Notes under the pieces: generated by a model
Told to the model about the DNA's origin: nothing
Database searches by the model: none
The model's input: only the letters and a program-made list of their open reading frames with translations
Made by a program: the position numbers and the translations under genes
Assembly: GCF_018691265.1 (NCBI RefSeq)
Contig: NW_024881296.1
Location: 9,827,427-9,891,426 of the forward strand
Source of the DNA: Tyto alba
Taxonomy: Eukaryota > Chordata > Aves > Strigiformes > Tytonidae
Direction: 5' to 3'
DNA: 64,000 nt
Part shown: piece by piece, positions 25,809 through 36,465 of the stretch
Numbering within the stretch: the stretch's first letter is position 1
Layout of the letters: the number at the start of each line of letters is the position of its first letter

Positions 25809-28800
25809 TTTTTATGAAGAGAGAATGTAGGGGGAAGTGCTGTATAGATGCACATCATCTGTAGGTCACATAGTACTAATAAAATTAATACCACTTATTG
25901 TGAATCTGCAGAGTTCCTGTGAATACATACCCATAGCAGCATTTGAGGCTGGGAATTCATGCAGCAGCAGAAGGATGGGATTTCACAGCAAACAGCATCT
26001 GACCTGCGCTATTTGACAACAGCACCCTCAACAAAGGGCCTGTTGCCAGGCCCAGCCTTCAAGGATCTATGTCTGAAGGCTGCTCTAGCAGCATGTTTAC
26101 ACAGAAATGAATGAGAAACGTGTTGCCACGTCAGTGTGACCAGCTGTCTCTCTGCAGTGACTCAGAGAGGTGTTCAGGTTGTGCTCCAGTGTGTTTTCAT
26201 TACAAAGCTTTTCAGGCTTTCCCTAGAACTGAGCAACGATACTAGCATGAGTGTGTTTACTTGCCTGTTCTTGCAAGGCTGGCTGATTTTCAGTATTCAG
26301 ATTTTCAGTACTCCAAGGACTATTTTTCAGTGGTTGGGTATCTAAAGCTATCTGAAATGTGAGCCCACAAAGATAAAAGCCGCCCAAATCTGCAGTCAAT
26401 TTTGACAAATTGTTGACATGTATTTCATCAGCCCCCTGAATTCAGAGATGGTAAGTCCAGCTTGCGCACAGCCTAGATCAGTCTCTAGCTGCTCCTACAC
26501 ATGCATGCTTGTATGCAAGGGATAACACTGTCCAGCTTGAGACTTCTGATTATCTGAATAATCTCAGTTCAGATAGTCTGAAAAAAGTCTTCCTTAAGGT
26601 TGACAGCTGCATTTTTAAAGGGTCCACCTGTTGACGATCTATGGCATGGACCTGCAAAGGATTTCAAGCTCAGGTGCCGTGTAATTGCACTGCTTTTGGA
26701 TCCAGAGCTTACTCACTGTGAGACAAGTGCCAGCTGCGTCTTGCACAATGCAGAAGATTAAGAATGCACACTTAAACAAAATCCTTTCAAGGTGTTTGGC
26801 TGGGGACTGTCTTCTTGAAAATCATGTTCTATTCCTCTGTGATGTAGCTCCAAATGCTCAGTAAGATAACAGAAGGTCTTCACATCACATGGATGTTGTG
26901 AAATAAAGGTCTGTGTAAATCCCAACATCAGTTGCTCTGATGAGTGCCATAAAATCCCATTGCATAAAGTACAGTTTAGATGGTGGATTGTAAAGGACAT
27001 ATTTTTAATTGAGGAAACCAGAATAAAACAATGAATTTCTGATCATGTAATATGTGCTGGTGATTATAGATAGTGCTTATAACAGGAATTTGTGATATAG
27101 TGGAATATGTATGTGGAATAATAATAAAAAAGTTATTGAAATACTTAAATATTGTGTCATAGCAGCTTTTCACAAGGAAACTAAATTCAATGTGTGTTAT
27201 TTGGTTTAATTCTAACATTTAAAAATTCCTCACTTTTTTTATGAAATTTTGTAGAACACCAGAGTAAACAAAATTTTTAAACATGTTCTTACTTCCTTTG
27301 CCTATTTTCTATTTCTACTGAAACATGCTCTATTAATTAATATATTCAGATATTTGTGTGAGTGGGAGGACTGTTCAAAATTCTCCACTAGTCTGCCTGA
27401 TCTCAGAAGTCATTGAATCACACCACTGCCTTCATAATTCTCCTGGGTCTCAGAAACATCAAACACACATGATCTCATGTTTACTTTCCTTTACTTACCA
27501 CCTTCATCCCCCATACAGATTCCAGGTCAGGATGTAGGAGGAATTTCCATATTATGGACTCCAGTCTCATTTTGGAAGCACAGAGAGCATTCCTACCTTT
27601 ACAGAAATGGTTGATGCTTACAGTACCTTTCATTTTACCGAAGGTTGGTTTGATTGCTTGGGCAGATTTCAGGGTGCTCTTATCCACGCTGTATCCAACA
27701 CAAAAAAATGCTCATAGATCATTTTGCAAAACAAAGGTGCAGAGATGAGATGAGTCTTCACCTCTCCTGAATTATACACCATTTGTTTACAATTTGGCTG
27801 AAGGTTTCTGCTAAAATAATACAATTAAGTTGTGACAGATACTCTTGTATACTGTGCTTGGTTTTGCTATGTTTACTTTCTTCTATTTCAACCACAGAAT
27901 AATAAATATTTAAGTCTGACACTGCAATACTCATTCAGAACACAAACACTGTTGCAAAGGTAAGAAGACATTGTTATAACACATCACAAATGAAAAAAAT
28001 GGAGTCAAAGAGATTAGATGACCTGACAAGAAACACTGAGAAAAAAAATGTGATAAGGTTGTAGATCTCTTGTGCAATACCATGACCCCTCCATTGCATC
28101 TGTCCAGAAATCACTGAATAAAGAACAGGATAAGATGGAATATTCTGTTTCTTTCTCTAAAATACAAACAGAAAAGGCAACAAATAGATACTGTTGATAA
28201 GAGAAATAAGCAGATGCCTAGACACTGTCATTTTTTTCTAGGCATCCTTGAAGGAAAAATGTATTTTAGAAGGGATTATAAAGAAGATAAACATCTTACT
28301 TTGCAGGTATTTAAAAAGACCACCCTTCCCAGTCATATACTATATCATCTAAGGAAAGACAGGCACATGTTTGAAAACACAAGACAGAGGCTGGTGTCAT
28401 GGGCTGATCAGAGGTAGGAATGAATCTCAGAGTGAATAAAAGATGAGAAGCAGTGAAGGGTCTTGATTAATACTTTTGCACAGAAACAGCTGAATATTTC
28501 AAGTTTATTTGAATATCCTCTGTTTTCAGATGAAAAGTAGTTAGCTTTCAGAATGACATTTCCAAAATCACATCTGGTGGCTCTTGTTGAGGGGTCAAGC
28601 TGACAATGAAGGAGACCCGCCAGAGGTTGGTGTCTTTGTTCTCCTTCTGTTGGCATTCCAGAAGAGTTGTGCTATTCCCACCATTGCAACATCCTTCTGT
28701 CCTTTGTAATTAAATTAATTCATTGATGCAAAAAATTTCATACAGTACTCTGCTTGGAAAGCTTAGGCAGGGGAGAAGTCACAGTCTTATTATAAATTGA

Positions 28801-29076
28801 GTGCAATAGTGGATGTAATTTCTTGTATAACTTAAGTGCAGTTAGATAGTCAGCTTTTTTTACTGGGTCCTACATCCTAAACATTCTCATGTGCACATTC
28901 CAACATTCTCTGTTTGAAGCTGGGAACAAGGGAAGAGCTAATTTGAAAGGAAGCTATCTACAGATTGTATATTATCATGACACAATAAAATTTACTGTTT
29001 TCTGTCAGAAAAAAAGTAAAAAAAAATCTACCCAAGAGGGGTCCAGATACAGCTATTTGAAATAGAAATGTTGATT

Positions 29077-29095
29077 AAAAAAAAAAAAAAAAAAA
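29077..29095 (+). repeat. Poly(A) tract, A19
   Basis: A19 in AT-rich sequence, with a second tract 180 bp downstream. Confidence 0.95.
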
Positions 29096-29276
29096 TTAAA
29101 TTGTTGATCTGGTGTTATTTTATTTATAAATTAGTAAATTGGGAACATATTCATGTTTCTGTATTTCATGTTAGCTCTTCTCAGAACAGACTTGATCCCT
29201 AAAACTTGATTACAACCGAAGATGAACAAACTATTTTGAGTAACCTTAATGACTTTAAAACCAAAGAAACTATAAG

Positions 29277-29292
29277 AAAAAAAAAAAAAAAA
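29277..29292 (+). repeat. Poly(A) tract, A16
   Basis: A16, the second of a close pair with the tract at 29077. Confidence 0.95.
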
Positions 29293-29916
29293 GTTTTTAT
29301 TTCATCTTGGAAAAAACTTGTATTATGAAACAGAAGAATTTGATTCCCATATTTTAGCACTCATAGGTCTACACTGCCAAAGACAAAGACTAATTTTCTC
29401 TTTGTTTCTTTTACCTTATTGAGACTATCCTGTTAAACTAGAGCTTATCATCACCCTAGACTTTATCCTACTCTTCTCCAACATAATTTCTCATTATCTA
29501 CAGATATATGACTAACTAAATTAAGAAGTTACTACAAAAGAATATACTAAAGTAAAATAAATTAATTAAGAAGATGTGACAAATGCTTGCATATGCTTAA
29601 TGCTTAACCAGTCTACCACAGCATTAGTATTTTTATAAATTTTCAAAGGGTGATAGTTTCAGGGTACCAGAGAAGAAACATTTCAAAAACACAGCTGACT
29701 TCACATATTTCCAGGTGGGAGAGCACTGAATTCAAGTAACCTGTGTATTAAACTTTCTTCTTTCTTTTAGGTTTCTGTCACTAATTCTGCCAACAGTTTT
29801 TCTGGATTCATCTGTCTTTCACACCAGCCTATAAAGAGTAAAGCCCTAATAGAAAAGATTCAAGTCTTTGTTCTCTTATCTTTTGTAACTTAAAACTGTC
29901 ACCTTCAATAATATCC

Positions 29917-29933
29917 TTTTTTTTTTTTTTTTT
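29917..29933 (-). repeat. Poly(T) tract, T17
   Basis: T17 followed by CTCCTCTTTAAAAATGCAG, which also looks like a splice acceptor on the + strand. No donor at a sensible distance is convincing. Confidence 0.95.
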
Positions 29934-30727
29934 CTCCTCTTTAAAAATGCAGACAGGTTATTTACTTTCTGTAACATTAAGCATATATATTCATTTTTTT
30001 TAAAACCAGTGTTTAAACTTTTTCATTTTTACAGTGATGAAACAATATCAACACATCAAAGTAAATAAATAAAATCAATTATCCATATTTTCTGTCTGGA
30101 AAACTGATTGGATTTTATGGAAATCTCTTTGACATGGATGTACACTCTATATCAAAAAAATTTCTATACTAAAGCAAATATCATGCTAGTAAATTTCAAA
30201 AGAAGACAATATTTTCAGCCTGATTCTATAGCTGTGAATGTATTAAAAGTCTGTACTAGAATTGAACAGGCCCAACATTTTTTTTTATCACATGAGAAAA
30301 GTCTCATGAGTCTCAAAGAAAATTACATTACTCCTTACCTTCAAAGACTTAATGGATAGAGATTAGCTTTCAGGTTATTATTAAAAGGAGTCTTTCTGAA
30401 TGTAAAACACATCTTTCAAACCTTTTAAAAAGTGTGGTAAGGGAATTACTTCCAGAAATATTGTTCCAGATGTTTTAGGTCAGGATGACAACTATGATGG
30501 TAGTAGTAGGAGTCTGTCTTCTTTAAGCATATATCAGAAATTAAACTGAAGTTATGTGCCTTTATAAAAGAGAAAAGAAAAAAAAAAATAAAGTAACAAA
30601 GTACAATGGTTTTGTGTAATTTTTTGTCTTTATTTCTGAAGTTTGATATAATGCACTTTTTTGGAAGGTTTATTTTGTCAATAACTTTTCAAGACAAAAT
30701 ACCATTTATAGGAGCAAAAACTAATAG

Positions 30728-31045
30728 ATCTGGTTGAGGGTTCATCAAGCCTGGGTTCATCAAGTTCAATACCGCATCTGAAATACCTAAGGAAGAGAAA
30801 GCACAGGGAAAAGGAAATGATATACATCCTCTGTCCCCTCCTCCCAATCTACAGGTATCTTTCAGGGGCTTTCTTGGGACTGCTATGGTTGGCTAAGAGC
30901 CCACTGTACATCTCTCTTCCAAGTACATGTTTAGTTTCTCCTTGAGCTCCACTAAACACCTTGCAGCCTCATTAACGAGTTCCTAATTTACAGCATGATA
31001 ATCTACAAATTACCTCAGGAGAAACTTCTCCATAAATTCTCTCCT
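30728..31045 (-). mobile_element. Old CR1 LINE 3'-UTR fragment
   Basis: The + strand follows, with many changes, the antisense of a CR1 3' untranslated region that I recall from birds and turtles. The landmarks come in the right order: TTCATCAAGTTCAATACC (30756-30773), ATACCTAAGGAAGAG (30783-30797), AATCTACAG (30847-30855), CAGGGGCTT (30863-30871), TTGGCTAAGAGCC (30889-30901), a TTTAGTTTCTCCTTGAGCTCC-like stretch (about 30930-30950) and AACGAGTTCC (30974-30983). The element lies on the - strand with its 3' end at about 30728. It has no coding part and no target duplication that I can see. The subfamily is not assigned. Confidence 0.7.
30738..30767 (+). repeat. 15-bp tandem duplication inside the CR1 fragment
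   Basis: GGGTTCATCAAGCCT (30738-30752) is followed directly by GGGTTCATCAAGTTC (30753-30767); the first 12 bases are identical. It lies in the part of the CR1 tail that carries the conserved CATCTAG-like motif, so this is a local duplication after insertion. Confidence 0.85.
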
Positions 31046-34000
31046 TGCATTTCTGCATTGCCTTCCTGACACCAAGGACTTACAGTAACAACTTCCTTGG
31101 TCTATATCTTATCTTTGGATATCAGCTTTCTCACAGTTCCTTTCAAAAATTTGGTAACTTCAAGGGGCAGCAGCCTCCTCCTTTTTTCCTATCGGTAATT
31201 TCAGTTTCAATCCCGATCAACAGAAAACGCATAAAAGAAATATAAACAGATGTTATTTTTGCAACAATTATATCATGGATGTGTATGTGTGAAAGAAATA
31301 TATGGAAAACCAAATTTATCATAGAGAAGTGAATTAAGATGACAATTGTGTCAAAAGTAAATCCTAGTTTTTAACATATTTTTCTCCATATGAGTTGATA
31401 CGCCCACCTTGCTTTCTACAGATATACGGACAAGACATATGATAAATGTTCCACACACCCTAAAAATACATATTTCATACTTCCTTTTCACTCCCGTATT
31501 GTATAGCATTATTTTCTGACTCAGACAATAGCCAAACATTTTGACTAGATCTCTTCTGGGCCACTGTCAAAAGTACTGACAAATCTTATATATATCTTTA
31601 CATATACATCACTCTCAAATTCATTCCATTTTATTCAGGACATATGTTCTGCAGAAACATGAAAAAATTAATTAAAACATCTGAAAATACACTATAAGTT
31701 TATGGGGGGGTGTACATAAAGGAGATAAGGAACATATAATACTGAAACTCAAGATTCGGAAGTGAGCAGGATGCTAACAGCATTTTACAGGAAAAGAGTA
31801 TTTAATTTCCTGGTAGAAATCAGGAAAAGTATATCTAAGTTTCAACTGAGGATGAATGACTGAATAAAACAAATATTAACCTATACCTGAAGTTTCAGAA
31901 CCCTGAGAGAATGTATTCTGACTTCTACCTCCTTTTGCCTCCTGATTTGTCAGAAATGAACCTGGGCTATCACTGTAAGGAAAAAGTTGAAATTAGACAT
32001 GAAAGACAGAATTATTTACTTGTTAGGGTGATAGGTGAGTAGTTAAGCCATTGTTCTTCAGGTTCTTATTAAAACACTTACAGAGTCATAATTCAAAATG
32101 ATTTGTTGTTGCACCTTGACAGGGCTATGGGGAAACTATTGGAGGTCTTAGACTGACTTAATATGCACTGAAGGCAAGGTCTTCCCATGGCTTAAGTTGA
32201 AAGGTTTTCATAGGTGCTGGCTTACAAGTGGTCTGGGGATACAGGGCGTTTTAAAATCATATCTGAAAAGAATTTCAAAGCAGACAAAACACTATGTTAA
32301 AGCATGAATTATGTGTTATTCTCTTATGTACTTCAGCCACTCCTAATTTTGTCTTCTCCTCCCTTGCTCCCTCCATTTCCCAGCCAAGACAAAATTAGAG
32401 TGTGACTCTCAGATTTCAGAAACATACCAAGACAGGTTATACTTCTGTTATCTCATATTTCTGACATCCTATTTGTGAAAGGAGACTAAATTGAGCCATT
32501 AAACATGTAATAATGGAAATGAGAGTAGGGAACTGCCATGTGGATGCAGTTCAGGACCAAGAAGCACCCCAAGGAGAATTAGCTCAGGCAATCCCATAAT
32601 CTAGGAATGGTAATACTACAAACTTCTAGAAAGATCATGAGCAAATTAAAAAAAATGTAATTGTCATTCCTGGACCAATGAAGACTTCCCTGAGAGTATA
32701 AATGGATATTTTTACAAAAGTCTGTGTTTATTGGTGTCTGACCATTATTCATCCAAACATGTTGGGTTTTCTTCTTTTATGGACAGTTTTACAGGAATCT
32801 GATGTGACAGAGAAACAACTTTTGCTTTGCTCCAAGAGCCAGCAGAGCACTCATTCCCTGTTATTACAGGGATGACCCTGTGGAGGTGTTATACTTTCTT
32901 CATCCCAAGCTAACCATAAACCAGGTAGAATAATGTAATTTTACCTTCTCAAGAATTTGGATTAAACCTTGGGGATGTTCAAACTTATATTCAAAGCCAT
33001 AGTAGAGTTCAGATCTTTCTGAATGATGACTGTTTCTCCTCTCTGTTCATTGCTTTTCTCAATGTTCAGAAAATATGAGCACCTGATTTTCAAAAAAAGT
33101 GCCAGGAACCACAAAAGTAGATCTCAGACATACATTATAAATCATTATTAATATTTAGTAATGTTTATTAAATATGCATGTTTATAATTAATTATTAATT
33201 GTTAATATCTAATTATTATTTCTAATTGTAAAATATTCATTTTTTAAAAGCTTAAAAAAATATATTACATTCTGGCCTCCCAGGTGTTTCTTCCCTATTC
33301 AAAGTAGAGCCTCTCCCACCAGCACAGTTGTAAAATTGGTTTTGAAAACAATGAACCTGATCTTGGGTTATTCTGAGTGTAAAACAGAGAAGGAGGACTA
33401 TAAATAAAAATAAGCCTTTCTGAAGAAGTCTGGCATGAAACTGTAATTTTCATTACTATTTTTTATTAAAGCTGTGTTCAGAAAGACATCTTCCTATACG
33501 TTCCTTGTGTGTACTGTAAATTTATATTTATATAACCAATTATAACAACACTCAGTCAGAGGAAGCCTTTTTTTGTTTAATAGCATAGCTTTAAATTATA
33601 TGCTAGTTTCTGTAGCAGCTCACCAACAGAAGCATGATTCATACTGGAAAAACAGATGTTTCAGAAGGAGAAGATTAAGAGCACGTCTACACTACCAACC
33701 ACACTGGGTGGTTGGTTTTTTCATAGAGGAAGATCCCAGAGGGCTCTGAGAGAGTTCTTTTCCTCCATGACTGTTGCATAAGAGATGTACAGATATACAT
33801 GTTCTAATTTATTTTTAAATGCATAAACAAATCCCACCCAGTATGTTTTCTTTCTTTAGCAAACTAAAAATTGGTGAGCAGAGTAGAAGCAGAAGAGGAG
33901 CAATCAGCAGAGGGCCAAGCATTCGCCTGGTGAGGACAATCTTTGCTGTACACTTAGAACTTAATTAAATCTATTTGGATTCTGTAATCTTCTTTCAATA

Positions 34001-35386
34001 AAAATGTGTGGAAAGTGGTTAAAATCTTACAGAATTGCTCACTTCAGTGTGTGCTTACATTTAAAGAAGAAATTTGCTTTTTTTGTTTTGGGCAAAATTC
34101 TGAAAAAAGCTGTCCAGGGCAAATGTTTTCTTAGCCTTCTTAAATATGTACTATGTACAAAAACATGACACAAGTATATGTGTAAAATATATACATACAT
34201 GCATGTAAAATATGCAGCGGGAAAAATAAATTTGCCTGAATTATTATGGGTAGTAACCTATATTGCCTTGTGTTTATACACAGTTGTCCTCATTACAGTC
34301 AGTTATGAAGATTGTGATGACTTTTTACTGAGCTGTGCCTTCTTGAGGAAGACCTAACTTCTTGTTAGTTTTCTTCAGGGATGCTACATATATTTTAAAA
34401 ATGAGTAATTACTTACCCACACCCTTAGCTTGAGTCTCTTTGTCAAATAATTGATAAACAATTTTATTTTTATTCTCTAGGTATTTGTTTTAACCTTAGA
34501 ATATAAGTAAGGAAATGTCATGTAAAAGACGCAATTTGTACAAATATTGATTAATGGCTAAGTGGCAAGTGCTCATTTCATCTAGTTGTTAGCATGCTAT
34601 ATTGCAATTATTCTGAGAGTGAAATGGGCACAGTAGAGCCAGTCTCAAAGCCCGGTAGCAAGCCAGCTCTTCACAGCACATCCTGAGGGAAGTTTCTCTA
34701 GAGAAGCCTTATCAAACAATATAGGAGGGCTTGCTGCATTGCGGCACTGGTGGGTTTTGTATTGTTCAGTAGAACAGTCTGAATCGCTTGATAAACCCTG
34801 CCTGTTCAAATAAAAACCTGTAATACAGCCAAATGAGGAGTTTTACACAACTGAGAAAAAAAGAATGGAAAGCATACAAATAGAGCAGGAAAATAAGTGT
34901 CCTGGAATAATGATGTCTCAGAGAAAACGATGTAGGGATTCACAGGGAATAGACAACTCAATCAGAGTTACCATTGCAATGCTAAGTCAAAAAGGCCTGA
35001 TGCAATCCTTAGATAAATACAGAGAAAAAGAGTAAATAGAAGGAAAGAACGGATTTTGCTTCTGTACTGGAACATCATGTAGGATTTTTGTCTAACATTT
35101 ATAAAAAGGTTGTTGAAAATGTAAAGAGATGCCAGAGAGTTGTAAAAATGAGTTGAGGGGTATAGAAAGTCCCTTTCAGGAAGGCACTTAGAGCTTAGTC
35201 TGTTTAAAATATCAAACCAAGTCTGAGAAGTTACTTGAATGCTGGACATAAGTACCTTTAAAGGAGGAAAGCACTGGAAAGGGCTCTCTAATCCAGGACA
35301 GAGAGGAGCAGTGAGGACTAGTAGCTGTAGACCAAACCCAGGGCAACTGAAGCTCGAAACAAGACATATCTTTTTAAAAAATGAGT
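31046..35386. other. AT-rich stretch up to the LTR
   Basis: Unique-looking sequence with the AT block at 33130 and a G7 run at 31704. A 184-codon - strand frame (35522-34968) starts inside the LTR and runs into this flank. It is a junction artefact, not a gene. Confidence 0.6.
33130..33275. other. Extremely AT-rich block with TAAT/ATTA motifs
   Basis: About 145 bp of nearly pure A/T, with many ATTA/TAAT/TTAATTAA cores and an AATATT-rich 5' part. Such blocks can be matrix-attachment, DNA-unwinding or homeodomain-dense regions, or simply low-complexity drift. No repeat unit is clean enough to call a microsatellite. Confidence 0.45.
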
Positions 35387-35391
35387 ATGGT
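35387..35391. repeat. Target-site duplication, left copy (ATGGT)
   Basis: Five bases immediately outside the left end of the LTR. They are identical to the five bases immediately outside its right end. The match is exact, which argues for a complete and not very old insertion. Confidence 0.85.
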
Positions 35392-35580
35392 TGTTGTGGT
35401 TTAAGCCTGGTTGGCAGCCAACCACCATGCAGCCACTCTCTCTCCTTTCTCTTCTGGCAATAAGAAGGGACAGAGAGCCAGGCTTGGGGTTCGAGATAGA
35501 ACTGGGATGGGGAAAAAATCACCCTTTATGGTCACGAGCAAAAGGCAGACTTGTTAGGGGAAGAAAAAAAATAGCATACA

Positions 35581-35586
35581 TTTATT
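35581..35586 (-). promoter_or_regulatory. LTR polyadenylation signal AATAAA
   Basis: TTTATT on the + strand is AATAAA on the - strand. I found no other AATAAA or ATTAAA on the - strand between the TATA-like box and the LTR's 3' end. It sits about 190 bp before the LTR's 3' end, a plausible R/U5 position. Confidence 0.5.
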
Positions 35587-36293
35587 ACAGACACTAACAA
35601 CACATAACAGAGTAGGACAGAGAGAAGCACTGCCACATCTCAAGAACACCTTCCCCCCACCCCTCCCTTCTTCTCGGGCTCAGCTCTGCTCCCGATATCT
35701 CTACCTCCTCCCCCAGCAGCGCAGGGGCAGGGAACGGGGTTGCAGTCAGTGCTGCCACTTCTTCCATCTTCAGTGGGGGGAGCTTCTGGAACTTGTTGCC
35801 CCTGCTCCATCGTGGTCCCCCTCTCACAGGAGACAGTCCTCCACAAACTTTCTCTGATGTGAGTCCCTCCCACGGGCTGCAGCATTCCCCACACTGCTCT
35901 GGAGTGGGTCACCAACTTTATCCAACTGGATTCCCTCCCACAGCTGCAGCCCTTCCCGAGCTGCTCCAGCGTGGGACACCCCCGCATGCTTCAATCCTCC
36001 CAGTGCTGAACTTCAACAGTGAGGTCTACTTTTTCCCACAAGACCCCGGCCTTCTTCAGGCACAGATCATCCAGGCAAAAAAACACAGGCCATAAATCAG
36101 TGTCTGCTCCACCATAGATCTTGGTGGGTGGCAGGGTGGGGCCACCCTGCCGTCTCCCCACAGGATACAGGGGGGTCTCTGCTCCGGCACACCTCCCCCC
36201 TCCTTCCTTCCTCTGTTCCTCCACTGACCTTGGTGTTCATGCACCTGCTGCAACTCCTTCTCACAAGTCCCACTGCTCATCACCACGTCCCTT

Positions 36294-36328
36294 CTTAAAT
36301 ATGTTATTGAAGAGGTGCAGCCGATTGG
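36294..36328 (-). promoter_or_regulatory. LTR U3 promoter elements (CCAAT and TATA-like)
   Basis: On the - strand a CCAAT box (36328-36324) is followed about 22 bases later by TATTTAAG (36301-36294), a TATA-like element. Both lie about 130-165 bp from the LTR's 5' end on that strand. Spacing and order suit an RNA polymerase II core promoter, and transcription would start near 36265-36270. This is inferred from motifs only; activity is not shown by sequence. Confidence 0.5.
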
Positions 36329-36460
36329 CTTAGTTTTGTTGAAGAGGTGGGGCTGACTTGGAGCTGGGGAAGCTTCAAGAAGCTTCTCACAGAGGGCCAC
36401 CCCTATTGCCCCCCTCCCCTGTTACCAAAAAACCACCACCACTCACTCAAACCCAGGACA

Positions 36461-36465
36461 ATGGT
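36461..36465. repeat. Target-site duplication, right copy (ATGGT)
   Basis: Five bases directly after the terminal AGGACA of the LTR, identical to the left copy at 35387-35391. Confidence 0.85.

Larger units (their letters stand above)
25461..30727. other. AT-rich stretch without recognisable gene
   Basis: Contains a (TA)8 run at 25793, the paired A tracts at 29077 and 29277, and the T17 tract at 29917. The 25.9-26.7 kb part is somewhat less AT-rich, but no feature can be named in it. Confidence 0.6.
35392..36460 (-). mobile_element. Solo LTR of an avian ERVL-type endogenous retrovirus
   Basis: A 1069-bp GC-rich block stands out sharply from the AT-rich surroundings. On the + strand it begins TGTTGTGGTTTAAGCC and ends AAACCCAGGACA, so it has the TG...CA ends of an LTR. 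It is bounded on both sides by the same 5 bases, ATGGT (35387-35391 and 36461-36465), the target duplication length usual for ERVL-like elements. Read on the - strand it starts TGTCCTGGG and ends TTAAACCACAACA, the arrangement I recall for abundant bird ERVL LTRs. The - orientation is also supported by a CCAAT box, a TATA-like box and one AATAAA in the expected order. No primer-binding site, polypurine tract or gag/pol/env sequence flanks it, so the internal region was presumably lost by LTR-LTR recombination. Open frames inside it are by-products of its GC richness. The exact family name is not assigned. Confidence 0.9.

Noticed and set aside
29917..29955. T17 plus CTCCTCT...GCAG as a splice acceptor
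   Set aside because: No donor or sustained open frame follows. The T tract alone explains the resemblance.
35486..35500. GGGGTTCGAGAT, like a tRNA T-arm
   Set aside because: It lies inside the LTR with no acceptor stem, anticodon arm or D-arm at the right spacing.
34968..35522. 184-codon - strand frame crossing the LTR boundary
   Set aside because: It starts at GTG inside the LTR and reads through the insertion junction into unrelated flank, so it cannot be an ancestral gene. Chance, helped by the GC-rich LTR end.
35594..36400. Several 70-115-codon frames on both strands
   Set aside because: All lie inside the solo LTR, overlap each other and reflect its GC richness. None resembles a retroviral protein.
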